A stretch of DNA of 64,000 bases from Paraburkholderia sp. BCC1884 (GCF_900996225.1 NZ_CAAJGL010000079.1:434001-498000), one strand, 5' to 3'; positions 26,249-35,581 are shown, numbered from the stretch's first letter. Numbers and translations: made by a program. Notes: generated from the letters alone by a model not told the origin.

Positions 26249-27250
26249 ATGTCTTCACCGCAAATTCCTAGTCCTCGCCGCGTGTCGGTCGCGCCGATGA
26301 TGGACTGGACTGATCGTCATTGCCGCTCGCTCCATCGCGTTATCTCGCGACATACCTGGCTGTATACGGAAATGGTCACGACCGGCGCGTTACTGCACGG
26401 CGATGTGCCGCGTCACCTTGCGTTTACGCCTGACGAAGCGCCCGTCGCTTTGCAACTCGGCGGTAGCGAGCCGGGCGATCTGGCCCGTTCGGCCAAGCTG
26501 GGCGAACAGTGGGGCTATGACGAGATCAATCTCAACTGCGGCTGTCCGTCCGAGCGCGTGCAGCGTGGCGCGTTCGGCGCGTGTCTGATGAACGAGCCGC
26601 AACTGGTCGCCGATTGCGTGAGGGCCATGCGCGATGCGGTGTCCATTCCGGTGACGGTGAAACACAGGATCGGCGTGGATGCGGTCGAGGAATACGGTTT
26701 CGTGCGTGACTTCGTCGGCACCGTGGCGGACGCCGGCTGTGACGTTTTCGTCGTGCATGCGCGCAATGCAATTCTGAAGGGCCTGAGTCCGAAGGAGAAT
26801 CGCGAGATTCCGCCGCTGAAGTACGAATACGCATATCAGTTGAAGCGCGACTTTCCGCAGTTGGAGATCATCATCAACGGCGGGATCAAGACGCTGGATG
26901 AAGTGGAGGCGCATCTTCAGCACGTCGACGGTGTGATGCTGGGGCGGGAGGCGTATCACAATCCTTACGTGCTGGCGCAAGTCGATTCACGCTTTTATGG
27001 GTCGATGCAAACGCCGTTGACGCGTGAGCAGGTCGAGGCGCAGCTGATTGAGTACTGTGCCGCGGAGATGGCGCGTGGCACCTACCTCGGAGCGATCACG
27101 CGGCATGCGCTGGGGCTGTATCGCGGCGAAGCAGGGGCGCGTGGGTGGCGTCGTGTTTTGTCGGACAGCAAGCGCCTTGCTGCACGCGATCTGACCATCT
27201 TCGACGAGGCCCGGCAGCATCTGCGTGAGCCTGTCGAATTTTTTGAATAA
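26249..27250 (+). CDS. dusA: tRNA-dihydrouridine(20/20a) synthase
   Basis: FMN enzyme that reduces uridines 20/20a in the tRNA D-loop with NADPH. The 333-aa product has the Dus opening SVAPMMDWTDRHCRSLHRVI (13-32), EMVTTGALLHGD, and the active-site NLNCGCPSERVQRGAFGA at about 94-111 with catalytic Cys near 99. The length and MMDWTDRH motif place it in the DusA branch. ATG 26249 preferred to an in-frame TTG four codons upstream. tRNA-His follows on the same strand. Confidence 0.94.
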   Translation: MSSPQIPSPRRVSVAPMMDWTDRHCRSLHRVISRHTWLYTEMVTTGALLHGDVPRHLAFTPDEAPVALQLGGSEPGDLARSAKLGEQWGYDEINLNCGCPSERVQRGAFGACLMNEPQLVADCVRAMRDAVSIPVTVKHRIGVDAVEEYGFVRDFVGTVADAGCDVFVVHARNAILKGLSPKENREIPPLKYEYAYQLKRDFPQLEIIINGGIKTLDEVEAHLQHVDGVMLGREAYHNPYVLAQVDSRFYGSMQTPLTREQVEAQLIEYCAAEMARGTYLGAITRHALGLYRGEAGARGWRRVLSDSKRLAARDLTIFDEARQHLREPVEFFE

Positions 27251-27278
27251 AGGACTAGGCAAACGAGATTCTTGTTCG

Positions 27279-27284
27279 TATAAT
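27279..27284 (+). promoter_or_regulatory. -10 element of tRNA-His
   Basis: Consensus TATAAT 55 bases before the tRNA, preceded by CTTGTTCG much as TTGTTC precedes the -10 of tRNA-fMet. No good -35 is visible at the usual distance. AACGAGATT/AATCTCGTT form an inverted repeat around it. Confidence 0.45.
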
Positions 27285-27339
27285 CTCGTTTCTTCATCGG
27301 CGAGCCAAGTTTTTCGGGCGAGTCAAGCAGATGTCAGTG

Positions 27340-27415
27340 GTGGCTGTAGCTCAGTTGGTAGAGTCCAGGATTGTGATTCCTGTTGTCGTGGGTTCGAGCC
27401 CCATCAGCCACCCCA
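27340..27415 (+). tRNA. tRNA-His (GTG)
   Basis: 76-nt cloverleaf with encoded CCA; anticodon GTG at 27373-27375. The acceptor stem GTGGCTG pairs with CAGCCAC, and the extra G at 27339 opposite C73 is the G-1 typical of tRNA-His. Confidence 0.97.
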
Positions 27416-27435
27416 AAGAATTCGAGAAGTTTGAG

Positions 27436-27474
27436 AACGGCGTTGTGAGAAATCACAACGCCGTTTTTGTTTTT
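27436..27474 (+). terminator. Rho-independent terminator of tRNA-His
   Basis: Perfect 13-bp stem AACGGCGTTGTGA with GAAA tetraloop, followed by TTTGTTTTT. The strongest terminator in the window. Confidence 0.95.
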
Positions 27475-27607
27475 GGGCGATGAAATTGGATGGACTAGGT
27501 CTTGAGTGAGTTCCTGCACAGGCAGGGACTCACGGAGAACCAATAGCTGCGTGAATCAGCCCGTCTGCTTCGACAAAAAAACTCGCGGACAGGCCGGTTC
27601 AGCAACA

Positions 27608-28903
27608 TCACCAAGTAATCACTTCTTCCACATAGCCGCGACGCATCGGATAGGCGTATCGAGTCGCACGGGCATCCTTAGCACCCCGGTACAACTCGCG
27701 GACCGTGTGCGCATTGAATTCATGATTGATCGACAGAACGGTGCGCGTCGCTTTGCGCGCAAAGTCCCAGTAGGACTGAGCTACGTCTTTGGGCATTTCT
27801 GTCCACGAATCGACATTGACGATGAGGTCGTATTTATCCTGATGTCCGTCGATTGCCGTATTGGAAATCACCCGAAGCGGGCCGCCGCCGTTTTCCGCGC
27901 CTAGCGATATTTCACTGTCGCCCAGCACGCGGCCCAGAAAATAGCCTTGCGCGGCGTTTGTCAGCGGCAGGTCTACGATCGTGTAATTTTTTACGCCGAA
28001 CTGACGTGCAAAGTAGGCGGTTCGCCCAAGGCCTGCACCGATTTCCATGACCCGGAAGTCAGGATTCCCTTGCGCCAGTTGCCCGATACGCCAGCCTTGA
28101 TAAAGAGATTGCACTGACCGGAAACCGATGACGCCACGCTTGGACGGAATGCCCAGTTCATTCGGATACGGATTCGGAAAGTTGATCTGAATCCCGAGTT
28201 CGGCTTCAATCTCGTCGAGCAACGAATCGACGTTAAACGGGACCGAGCGACTTGCCAGCGTCGTATCGACCTCGAACTCCGGGTAGGCGACTTTGCGTGC
28301 ACCGATGGCCTCAGCGAAGGTGACCAGCGCATCGGAAATCCAGTAAGCGTAGAGCTCGCGCCAATCCGTTTGTTTGTTGAGGCGGGTCAGCACAAGTTCG
28401 TGCGGCTCGACTTCGCCTTCGGGCGAACTCGCAATCGCATCGAAACCCCAAAAAAACACGCTCGATGCCGGATCTCTAAGCACTCGGGTTGCAGCGTCGG
28501 CATCGTCGCCTGAAAGTGCGTCGTGGATGGGCTTCTTGATCGTGCAGTGCCAGATGTCCCAGAACCCATCGGTCGGCGCGAAGCGTTCGACCGCGTTGCG
28601 ATACGCGGTCATTACGCGAAGCACCAGATTCTGGTCGGAGATCGAGCCAGGATTGGGCGACAGCGCGAGCGCGGGTGGCAGATAGGACGGCATCCGGTTC
28701 AGGAGCCAGGTGAAATTTTCCAGCCCCGACATGCGTTTGAGGAATAGCGCCCGGTGATCGGTGCTGCGCTTATATTCGCGACCTTCCTCGTGCCCATAAT
28801 GCAGGTAGTGAGTGGCAGGCTCGACGCCGGCCGCCATGACATCGGGGTTGAGGGTCAGATAGTCATCGGCGTTGAAATCGTCGGGCAGCTTGACTTGCGG
28901 CAT
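27608..28903 (-). CDS. Putative sugar O-methyltransferase with N-terminal surface-glycan module
   Basis: A 431-aa protein. Residues about 5-45 form the module FNADDYLTLNPDVMAAGVEP followed by HYLHYGHEEGR, which I know from glycosyltransferases and other cell-surface polysaccharide enzymes. The rest resembles the putative sugar O-methyltransferase family, with a SAM site VMEIGAGLGRTAYFARQFG near 300-318 and an acidic ribose-binding IVDLPL after it. Start at ATG 28903, after AAGGAACTGC, instead of 28918. Third positions carry more A/T than in housekeeping genes here. It likely methylates a surface glycan together with the transferases to its right. Confidence 0.82.
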   Translation of the reverse strand: MPQVKLPDDFNADDYLTLNPDVMAAGVEPATHYLHYGHEEGREYKRSTDHRALFLKRMSGLENFTWLLNRMPSYLPPALALSPNPGSISDQNLVLRVMTAYRNAVERFAPTDGFWDIWHCTIKKPIHDALSGDDADAATRVLRDPASSVFFWGFDAIASSPEGEVEPHELVLTRLNKQTDWRELYAYWISDALVTFAEAIGARKVAYPEFEVDTTLASRSVPFNVDSLLDEIEAELGIQINFPNPYPNELGIPSKRGVIGFRSVQSLYQGWRIGQLAQGNPDFRVMEIGAGLGRTAYFARQFGVKNYTIVDLPLTNAAQGYFLGRVLGDSEISLGAENGGGPLRVISNTAIDGHQDKYDLIVNVDSWTEMPKDVAQSYWDFARKATRTVLSINHEFNAHTVRELYRGAKDARATRYAYPMRRGYVEEVITW

Positions 28904-29211
28904 TGCAGTTCCTTGCATGGTTCAGGCGGCTTGCATGTTACCAAACTGAGTCGCGCGAAAACTCAGTATCGACAGTTTGCCGACCGCCGCCAATAGCCTT
29001 GCGGCAGGCGCGCTGAGCGGGCCGACGCTGAACGTCCACGGTGGCGAATTTTGTCTGTGGGGAAGCGTCAGAGGGATGCGAATGAGGCAGATGAGCCCCC
29101 GTTTTCAGGGGGCTATTGCTCGACAGGCTTTATTAGAATCAGGTGGACTGGCACCGTCGAGGTGCCATTTTGTTTCAAATGCCTGGCGTTTGACGGAAAA
29201 AATTAAACGAC
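28904..29211. other. gap with two hairpins of unknown role
   Basis: 307 bases between two minus-strand genes, with no supported gene. Hairpins lie at 29094-29114 (AGCCCCC, six-base loop, GGGGGCT) and 29149-29167 (TGGCACC, GTCGA, GGTGCCA), the latter followed by TTTTG on the plus strand, where no gene runs into it. Confidence 0.4.
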
Positions 29212-30258
29212 TTATATGAGCCTGCGCACAATGGATCGAATTACCGGCAACTTTCTTAGCGTAGCCAATCGCTGAAAATTCTTCGATTTCATTCTCGTGG
29301 TGAGATATGAAACTCGCTGAACGGAGGTTTTATAATCCATCGGCACGAACGGATTGGCCGCTACCATATCGCTGTATTCTTTCAGGATCGCGCAGAGTTC
29401 TTCCCGGTTGGGATCGCCCACTTTAGATGCCTCCAGTGCTTCGCGAATAAACACATCGCCGAAACGCGGAACCAGGCATTCGTGGAAAAAGAACATTTTA
29501 CGCCGCGGTTCGTCCTTGAACGAAAAGGCCAGTTTCTTGAAATAGCGAAAACGGCTGCGCGACATCTTGATGCTGTACGAGGTCGATCCCGTATGCATAC
29601 ACCAGGCCGTAACCGGCTTGTCCAAAAAGTGGTTGGTGTAGCCCGAGCGGAACATGCGCAAAAACAGGTCATCGTCTTCATAACCCATGAACTGCTCGTC
29701 AAAGCCGCCCAGCGCTTCAAAGCTTGACCGGCGAATCAACGATGCGGACGGCAAGACGAAAATGTCATTGCGCAGCATGGTGGTGATATGGCCTTGCTTC
29801 GGGTGCTGACCCAATTGCGCACGCAACATATTGGAGTGAACGATGTTGCCGTCGCCGTCGGCCTCGCAAAGGTCGGCGTAGACGAAGCCGAGCCGCGGAT
29901 CATCTGCCGGAAGCGCGCCGACAAGATCCTGGATGTGATTCGGGAAATAGTAATCGTCCTGGTCCAGAAAGCTGATGTACTCGGACGTGGTTGCCGCTAC
30001 GCCGGCGTTCCGGGCTGAACCCTGGCCGCCGTTGGCCTTGTCAAGGACGGTAAAACCATATTTGGCGGTAAGCGGTTCAAGCGCTGCGCGTTCCTGCGGC
30101 GTCGACCCATCGTTCACAACGATGAATTCGTTTGCTTTAACCGTCTGATTTACAACGCTTTTTACAGCTCTCTCGAGCCACTGCGAGCCATTGTAGTAAG
30201 GAATGACGACGACGACAGTGGGTGCTGCTCCCGTTTTTTTGTCCAATTCAGGTGTCAT
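29212..30258 (-). CDS. Family 2 glycosyltransferase
   Basis: A 348-aa GT-A glycosyltransferase. It has VVVVIPYYNGSQWLERAVKS at about 15-34, IVVNDGSTPQERAAL at 45-59, the donor/metal motif LDQDDYYFPNH near 96-106 (DQDD), and a C-terminal acceptor region with GYEDDDLFLRM (catalytic ED-type acids). A 50-residue basic C-terminal tail is not recognised. It is transcribed towards the O-methyltransferase and probably adds a sugar to a surface glycan. Codon use is less GC-biased than average here. Confidence 0.88.
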   Translation of the reverse strand: MTPELDKKTGAAPTVVVVIPYYNGSQWLERAVKSVVNQTVKANEFIVVNDGSTPQERAALEPLTAKYGFTVLDKANGGQGSARNAGVAATTSEYISFLDQDDYYFPNHIQDLVGALPADDPRLGFVYADLCEADGDGNIVHSNMLRAQLGQHPKQGHITTMLRNDIFVLPSASLIRRSSFEALGGFDEQFMGYEDDDLFLRMFRSGYTNHFLDKPVTAWCMHTGSTSYSIKMSRSRFRYFKKLAFSFKDEPRRKMFFFHECLVPRFGDVFIREALEASKVGDPNREELCAILKEYSDMVAANPFVPMDYKTSVQRVSYLTTRMKSKNFQRLATLRKLPVIRSIVRRLI

Positions 30259-30415
30259 ATTGGCTGGTGAGTGGATTTTTTTGACCCCGAAGTATTACAC
30301 ATCCGTTCCACCCTCCCGCCCGGGGGTGGGAAACGTCCAACGGCGGCGCATCCTCGCTGGACGGATCGCACGTGGTTTGGTAGCGTCGCGGGTTTGTTGA
30401 TCGCGCGGGGATTTG

Positions 30416-31576
30416 ATGGATCTGAGGAGCTCTAGGTTTCGGGCGGTGTTCGTCTTCTTGATGGCTTTGCTCATCATCTGGTACAGGGCGCCGATGCGTA
30501 TGGCGCACGGCTTTCTCTGGGCCGAGGATGCCGCGGTTTTCATGGCGCAAGCCCATCAGTTTGGCGTGAGATCAATCATCACCAGCTACGCGGGTTACCT
30601 GCATCTGATACCGCGGGTCATCGCATGGGTCCAGATGAAAATCTCGTCGGTCCAAACAGCGCCTCATTTCTTTGTCTTATGCTGCGCGGTCATCGTCTGT
30701 CTCTCCAGCGCCTGCATCGCAAAGACGCTCGACAATATTCGGCCGGGCGCGGCGATAGCGGTCGCCCTTGCTCCAGTGCTGTCGCCGCAGAACGGCGAGG
30801 TGCTTTTAACCATAACGAATTTGCAGTGGATGCTATTTCCACTGCTGATCGTCCTGCTCTGGGAATGTGTTTTCCAACCGCCTGAAAAGGGTTATGCGTG
30901 GAGAACGGCTCTGGTCGCCGTGCTTACCTTGACTGGGCCGTTCGGGGTGCTCGCGTGGCCTTTCCTCGCGGCCGCCGTAGTTCACGCGCTAAGGCAGCGC
31001 CGCCTGTCGTCCAGACAGGTCACATTGCTCGTGGTTTATTCGCTTGCGGTCGCTGTTCAGGTGTTCGTCATGATCAGGTTCCCGGGCGAGCAGCATCCTT
31101 CCGGCAAGATTGCGTGGGCGTCGCGAGCGTATAAAGAGCTGTTTCTCGATTATTTGCCGTCACAAGCCCCGATTTTGCTGGGTGCGGTTTTCGCGATTTT
31201 GCTGGCGCTAGTCGTGTGCCTGTCTCGCGGGGCGCTTGCGCTGGTGTCTATCGTGATCATGGGCGTTGCGATCTGGGCGTTGGGTGCAGTACGAATCAAC
31301 ATGTACGTCGCCAACTTCGTTTGGTACGGAGACGGTTCCCGGTACCTATATGTCCCACTCCTGTTCTTCATGTGGTGCGCCATTGTTTCCGCGGAAACGG
31401 CACGTTTTCGATGGGCGGCCGTGACGTCGGTATTCCTGGCTTGCGCGATGTTGCTCGCCAGTGTGTCGAAGTTCGAGGTTGCCGAATTCCCGGCAACCGT
31501 CATGCAGCGCACGGCGACGGGTTACGATATGGACGTGGCGCCGGGCTGGCATGTTCATGTCGATAGCGCCAGATAA
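30416..31576 (+). CDS. Multispanning inner membrane protein of glycan island
   Basis: A 386-aa protein with about nine to ten hydrophobic helices and a periplasmic-looking loop between helices 1 and 2 containing WAEDAAVFMAQAHQFG. An acidic loop after the first helix followed by alternating helices is what one sees in GT-C-type polyprenyl-phosphate-sugar transferases, but I cannot assign a family. ATG 30416 lies three bases after a TTG; GGGG precedes. Divergent from the GT2 gene, convergent with the acyltransferase. Confidence 0.72.
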   Translation: MDLRSSRFRAVFVFLMALLIIWYRAPMRMAHGFLWAEDAAVFMAQAHQFGVRSIITSYAGYLHLIPRVIAWVQMKISSVQTAPHFFVLCCAVIVCLSSACIAKTLDNIRPGAAIAVALAPVLSPQNGEVLLTITNLQWMLFPLLIVLLWECVFQPPEKGYAWRTALVAVLTLTGPFGVLAWPFLAAAVVHALRQRRLSSRQVTLLVVYSLAVAVQVFVMIRFPGEQHPSGKIAWASRAYKELFLDYLPSQAPILLGAVFAILLALVVCLSRGALALVSIVIMGVAIWALGAVRINMYVANFVWYGDGSRYLYVPLLFFMWCAIVSAETARFRWAAVTSVFLACAMLLASVSKFEVAEFPATVMQRTATGYDMDVAPGWHVHVDSAR

Positions 31577-31596
31577 CGAACGTCCCGCCGAGGGCG

Positions 31597-32697
31597 TCAC
31601 CGGACCTCAGGCTGGCCACGTGCCAGCCGCGCAGCATCCCCTGCGGCGCTCGTGCGCCGCTTCATCGCCAGCGCCCGTCGCTCAACCAGATGAAACGAAA
31701 CAAAAGCGACCCCACACGACACCAGGATGCTAGCGACGATCTGAACGTCGATCCAGCCACGCGCGACTGGGCGCCTGCCGATCAAGGTGATCAACAATTC
31801 GGCGACCAGAAAATGCCAGATATAAATTCCGTATGAAAGGTCGCCGATAGCACCCGGAATTCGCACCGTAAAACGCGACATCGAACCTATCCCAATCACG
31901 ATAATGGGAAATGCAACCATTTCCACGATGTCATAAACCCGGCGATCGCTATTCAAAAGCGCGATCAGCCATACCGCCATAAGAATTGGCGTCACTTGAG
32001 TAAGCCGCGTCACATCCTTTAAAAATGTTGCGATCATCGACCCGGCGAATAAGTAGAAAACACAGATCAAGCCGAGCCGAACAGGAAACATGAAAACAAT
32101 CAGTTGCCCAACCTTCAGCGTAATCAGACTCGAAAACGAAAGCGTCGAATAATCGAAGTGGACAAACGCGGCGAACAGCAGGGCGGTCAGAACGGTCAGC
32201 AGCTTCGAGTAATCCAGTCGAGTGCCAAGCCAGCCCACAAACGCATAAAAGCTGAGTTCCGCCGTCAAGGAATAAAGCTGACCGATCAACGGTGCGCCAC
32301 CAAATACACCAGGCAACGTCGAATTCAGCGGGAACACCAGCATGCTGCCCAAAAACCGCCAGGTCGCTCCCGACGCGAAATACTCCTTAACGGGCAAGCT
32401 GGACATCATCGGACCGATAAGCAGCGCCATAATCGGCACCGATACAAGCAAAGCCGGAAATATCCGCAAAATTCTCGACCGGAAAAAACCAGACGTGTCG
32501 TTATTGTTGCGGCTCTTCGTTATAAGAAATCCGCTAATGACACAGAATATATTCAGGCCGACGCCACCGAACGACTGGTTCCCGGTCGCGTCCGCCAGCG
32601 GATCCCCGCCGACGAAAACATCGTACGTATGACCCACCGCTACCAGAAGCGCCCCCAGCAGTCGTAGTGCATCAAAATTGTTCGATCGATGGGGCAT
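31597..32697 (-). CDS. Acyltransferase family 3 (OafA/NodX type) membrane protein
   Basis: A 366-aa inner-membrane O-acyltransferase with about ten helices. Family hallmarks are NNFDALRLLGALLVAVGHTYD near the start (active-site His in GHTYD), the FRSRILRIFPALL motif with Arg residues after helix 2, and GDLSYGIYIWHFL near the C-terminus. It would acetylate or otherwise acylate a surface sugar. Start uncertain: ATG 32697 or in-frame GTG 32721. The strong hydrophobicity and A/T-rich codons match the rest of the island. Confidence 0.85.
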   Translation of the reverse strand: MPHRSNNFDALRLLGALLVAVGHTYDVFVGGDPLADATGNQSFGGVGLNIFCVISGFLITKSRNNNDTSGFFRSRILRIFPALLVSVPIMALLIGPMMSSLPVKEYFASGATWRFLGSMLVFPLNSTLPGVFGGAPLIGQLYSLTAELSFYAFVGWLGTRLDYSKLLTVLTALLFAAFVHFDYSTLSFSSLITLKVGQLIVFMFPVRLGLICVFYLFAGSMIATFLKDVTRLTQVTPILMAVWLIALLNSDRRVYDIVEMVAFPIIVIGIGSMSRFTVRIPGAIGDLSYGIYIWHFLVAELLITLIGRRPVARGWIDVQIVASILVSCGVAFVSFHLVERRALAMKRRTSAAGDAARLARGQPEVR

Positions 32698-33003
32698 CAG
32701 GCGGCTTCTGGTAGCTTCCACGGTTGCGCCGATCGGAGACCTCGGCTGAAGGGGAGCTTCAGCTGTGGCATCATTCGGCAGTGCAACGGATTTTCATCGC
32801 CAGCGCGTCAGAATGGCCCTCGATCACAACTGATTCGTGTGACGAAAGAGGGCGTCCAACCTTCCGATTCCCGCGAACATCGATCTGCTCCGTCCAGCAG
32901 GAGCGTCGCCCGCTCACCCGCTGTTGTCAACCCGAACAACCCTGAAGCAAAGCGCGTCCACGCCACCTTAAAGTTTTGCGCGTGCGCGCCGAAAACGATA
33001 AGC
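32698..33003. other. intergenic region right of the glycan island
   Basis: About 300 bases with no supported gene. An open frame runs through it into the next gene but has no start or coding character before 33004. Composition returns towards the genome average near 32900. Confidence 0.3.
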
Positions 33004-33276
33004 ATGAAACACTTTTTCGACTACCCACTCGCCGAGCGATTCGGCTACGCCATGGCCGTCTTCATCGCTGCGGAAATGTCCGATCTCCAGCGCGCGATCG
33101 ATTTGACGAACGTTCGACGCATCAAAGCCGGCCGACGCCCGCTCGAAGATGGTCTGATCGAAGACGTCTTGTCGTCGCTACGCAACCGGGGCCTCCTTCC
33201 CGCTGAAACGGACGTGAAAGCCGCGAACGGCGCAGAGCAGGCTGCCAACGTTCCGCGGACCAAAGCGACCCGCTGA
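33004..33276 (+). CDS. Hypothetical 90-aa protein
   Basis: Soluble, mostly helical protein beginning MKHFFDYPLAERFGYAMAVF, with Lys/Ala-rich C-terminus. No recognised domain. The frame is open 315 bases upstream but codon use there is non-coding. Ribosome site weak. Confidence 0.6.
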   Translation: MKHFFDYPLAERFGYAMAVFIAAEMSDLQRAIDLTNVRRIKAGRRPLEDGLIEDVLSSLRNRGLLPAETDVKAANGAEQAANVPRTKATR

Positions 33277-33305
33277 AGCGCCGCATCCGGCATGGCGCCA
33301 AACGC

Positions 33306-33659
33306 TCAATGCCCATGCCCGCCGTGTCCACCACCGCCGCCGCTGCTCCACGAACTGCCGCCGCCACCGCCATACCCGCCACCGTGCCAGCCGCCGCCCC
33401 CGTGGCCGCCCCCGCCGTGCCATCCATTTCCGCCATGCCAGTAGCCATGGCCGTGGTAGTAGTAGCAGCAACCGCCGCCGCCCCAACCGCCATAGATGCC
33501 GACGCTGCCGTACACCGGCCCGTATGGTCCATAGCCGTACGCATACCCGTACCCAGGGTAGTACGGCGCGTAGCCATAGTCATAGGGCGGTGCGACCACG
33601 CATCCGGTGAGACTCGCCGCCGCTACCAACAGCACCATCGATGCAATGAGCCTGCTCAC
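33306..33659 (-). CDS. Gly/Tyr/His-rich surface lipoprotein
   Basis: A 117-aa lipoprotein: GTG start 33659 after GGGAGAAAATC, signal peptide VSRLIASMVLLVAAASLTGC with lipobox SLTGC, then a low-complexity mature part of Tyr-Gly-Pro repeats (PYYPGYGYAYGYGPYGP) turning into Gly-His-Trp repeats at the C-terminus ending GHGGHGH. His clusters could bind metal ions; the role is unknown. An upstream frame to 33728 adds a hydrophilic leader and is rejected. Confidence 0.7.
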   Translation of the reverse strand: MSRLIASMVLLVAAASLTGCVVAPPYDYGYAPYYPGYGYAYGYGPYGPVYGSVGIYGGWGGGGCCYYYHGHGYWHGGNGWHGGGGHGGGGWHGGGYGGGGGSSWSSGGGGGHGGHGH

Positions 33660-34000
33660 GATTTTCTCCCACGTATGTGAATGAGAAATCTCGCGCACAA
33701 ACGAGTTCATTGCCATTTGTGTCCGCAAATTACGCTCCGACGGGGGCAGCGCCTCAGCGCGGATCGCACGTGCCAGCCAACACCATGATGGCGAGGCCTC
33801 GCGAGATTCTTCCGATCGCTTACCGATGATAAGCCTTGTAACAGTTAGTTAAATTTTCGCAACGTAACTGTAGGGCGCGCCTGTTAATTTCCCGTCAGAC
33901 AAATCCCTTCGACTCCGCGCCCGTTTCAACGTGAGCGGACGAAAAAGCACGCATCCCCTGCCAGGCTCGCTCATGCGAAGCCTGCAAAAACCTGCCGCCA
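33660..34000. other. promoter region before the TPR-sulfotransferase
   Basis: 341 bases without a supported gene. AT-rich near 33830-33865, where ACAGTTA and TAACTGT form an inverted repeat 17 bases apart, a possible operator. Confidence 0.3.
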
Positions 34001-35581
34001 ATGAAGCACGAACCTCAGCCGGCTAACTCATCCGAATGGCGCGCCGCAGGCGACGCCTGTGCCGCGCGCGGCGACTTCGCCGCCGCCTTGCAATGTTTCG
34101 ACACCGCCCGCACCCTCGATCCCACCGACGCGGGCGCAATCGAGCGCTATGCCGCGACGCTTGCAGCGCTGAACCGTTTCCCCGAAGCCGTGGCCGGTTT
34201 TCGCCAGGCGATCGCGCTCGACCCGCACAACAAGGACTCGCATCACGGTCTGGGCTGGTCGTACGAACAGATGCATCGGCTGGAGCAGGCCGTGAGCGCT
34301 TATCACGAAGCGGCGCGCGTTAGCCCGAACGCGGACGGCTCGCTCAACAACATGGGCAACTGCCTGCAGGCGCTAGGGCGTTTCGACGAAGCGCACGAGG
34401 CGTATCGCCGCGCGATCGCCGCCGCGCCGCAAGTGCCGCTGTATTACCGCAATTTCGTGCAGTCCAAACGCCTGACGATCGACGATCCCGTGTTCCTCGT
34501 CCTGGAGCAATTCGTCGCGCACGCGGATTCGCTGAGCCAGGCCAATCAGGCGGAGATTCACTTCGCGTACGGCCAGGCGCTGTCCGATCTCGGTCGCAAC
34601 GACGAGTCGTTCGCACACTTTCTGAAGGGCAACGCGCTGCATCGCGCCGGCGTGCCTTATAACGAAGCGGAAACGCTCGGCCTCTTCAAGCATCTGCCCG
34701 ACCTGATGACGTCGGAAATGCTCGCCCGGAAGCAAGGCCTGGGCGAGCCGTCGGCGGCGCCCATTTTCATCCTCGGCATGCCGCGCTCGGGCTCGACCCT
34801 GATCGAACAGATTCTCGCGAGCCATCCGCAGGTGTTCGGCGCCGGTGAGCGCACGGAATTCGCCGAGGCGTTGGTGAATTGCATCCGCCGCACGTCCGAC
34901 GATCCGCTCCGAATCGATATCGACGCCATGCAGGGCGTGGACGCGACTCAACTGGGCGCGCTCGGCGCGGACTATTTGCACCGCATGCGCGACGCGCAAC
35001 CGGAACTTCAGGGCGGATCGCCGGATAACGCGCCGCACTACACGCATTTCACCGACAAATATCCGTTCAACTTCATCAACATCGGCCTGATCCATCTGGC
35101 GCTGCCGAACGCACGCTTCATTCACAGCAAGCGTGCGCCGTTGCAAACCTGCCTGTCGGTTTTTTCGCGGATATTTCACGACGTGCCCTTCAGTTACGAC
35201 CTCGGCGAACTGGGTCGCTACTACCGCGCTTACGATGCCTTGATGCAGCACTGGCAACGTGTGCTGCCCGAGGGCGTGATGATCGAGGTGGAGTACGAAG
35301 ACCTCGTGGAAGATTTCGAAACCAACGTGCGCCGCCTGCTCGCGCATTGCAGGCTCGATTGGGACGATCGTTGTCTCGCGTTTCATCAGACGACGCGCCG
35401 GGTGAGCACCGCGAGTGCGGCGCAGGTACGTCGTCCGCTCTACAAGAGCTCGCTACGCCGCTGGCAGCCGGAGCGTACGCTGTTGCAGCCGCTACTCGAT
35501 GGATTGGGACCGCAACTCGCGCCCGCCGACGATCACACCGAATGCGAGACCGCGACGGCCCCAACGGACCACAAGTCATGA
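34001..35581 (+). CDS. TPR-repeat sulfotransferase
   Basis: A 526-aa fusion. Residues about 10-150 hold four to five TPR helices pairs (AGDACAARGDFAAALQCFDTA and similar repeats). About 250-510 is a PAPS-dependent sulfotransferase (Sulfotransfer_1/3) with the 5'-phosphosulfate loop GMPRSGSTLIEQ at 259-270 and the 3'-phosphate region IHSKRAPLQTCLSVF near 368-382. It transfers sulfate to a hydroxyl of an unknown acceptor, likely a glycan, lipid or protein held by the TPRs. Cytoplasmic. The stop overlaps the start of APS kinase (ATGA), so donor synthesis and use are coupled. Confidence 0.9.
   Translation: MKHEPQPANSSEWRAAGDACAARGDFAAALQCFDTARTLDPTDAGAIERYAATLAALNRFPEAVAGFRQAIALDPHNKDSHHGLGWSYEQMHRLEQAVSAYHEAARVSPNADGSLNNMGNCLQALGRFDEAHEAYRRAIAAAPQVPLYYRNFVQSKRLTIDDPVFLVLEQFVAHADSLSQANQAEIHFAYGQALSDLGRNDESFAHFLKGNALHRAGVPYNEAETLGLFKHLPDLMTSEMLARKQGLGEPSAAPIFILGMPRSGSTLIEQILASHPQVFGAGERTEFAEALVNCIRRTSDDPLRIDIDAMQGVDATQLGALGADYLHRMRDAQPELQGGSPDNAPHYTHFTDKYPFNFINIGLIHLALPNARFIHSKRAPLQTCLSVFSRIFHDVPFSYDLGELGRYYRAYDALMQHWQRVLPEGVMIEVEYEDLVEDFETNVRRLLAHCRLDWDDRCLAFHQTTRRVSTASAAQVRRPLYKSSLRRWQPERTLLQPLLDGLGPQLAPADDHTECETATAPTDHKS

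Noticed and set aside
27400..27415. tRNA-His 3' end as phage or island attachment site
   Set aside because: No second copy of the 3' end and no integrase seen within the window.
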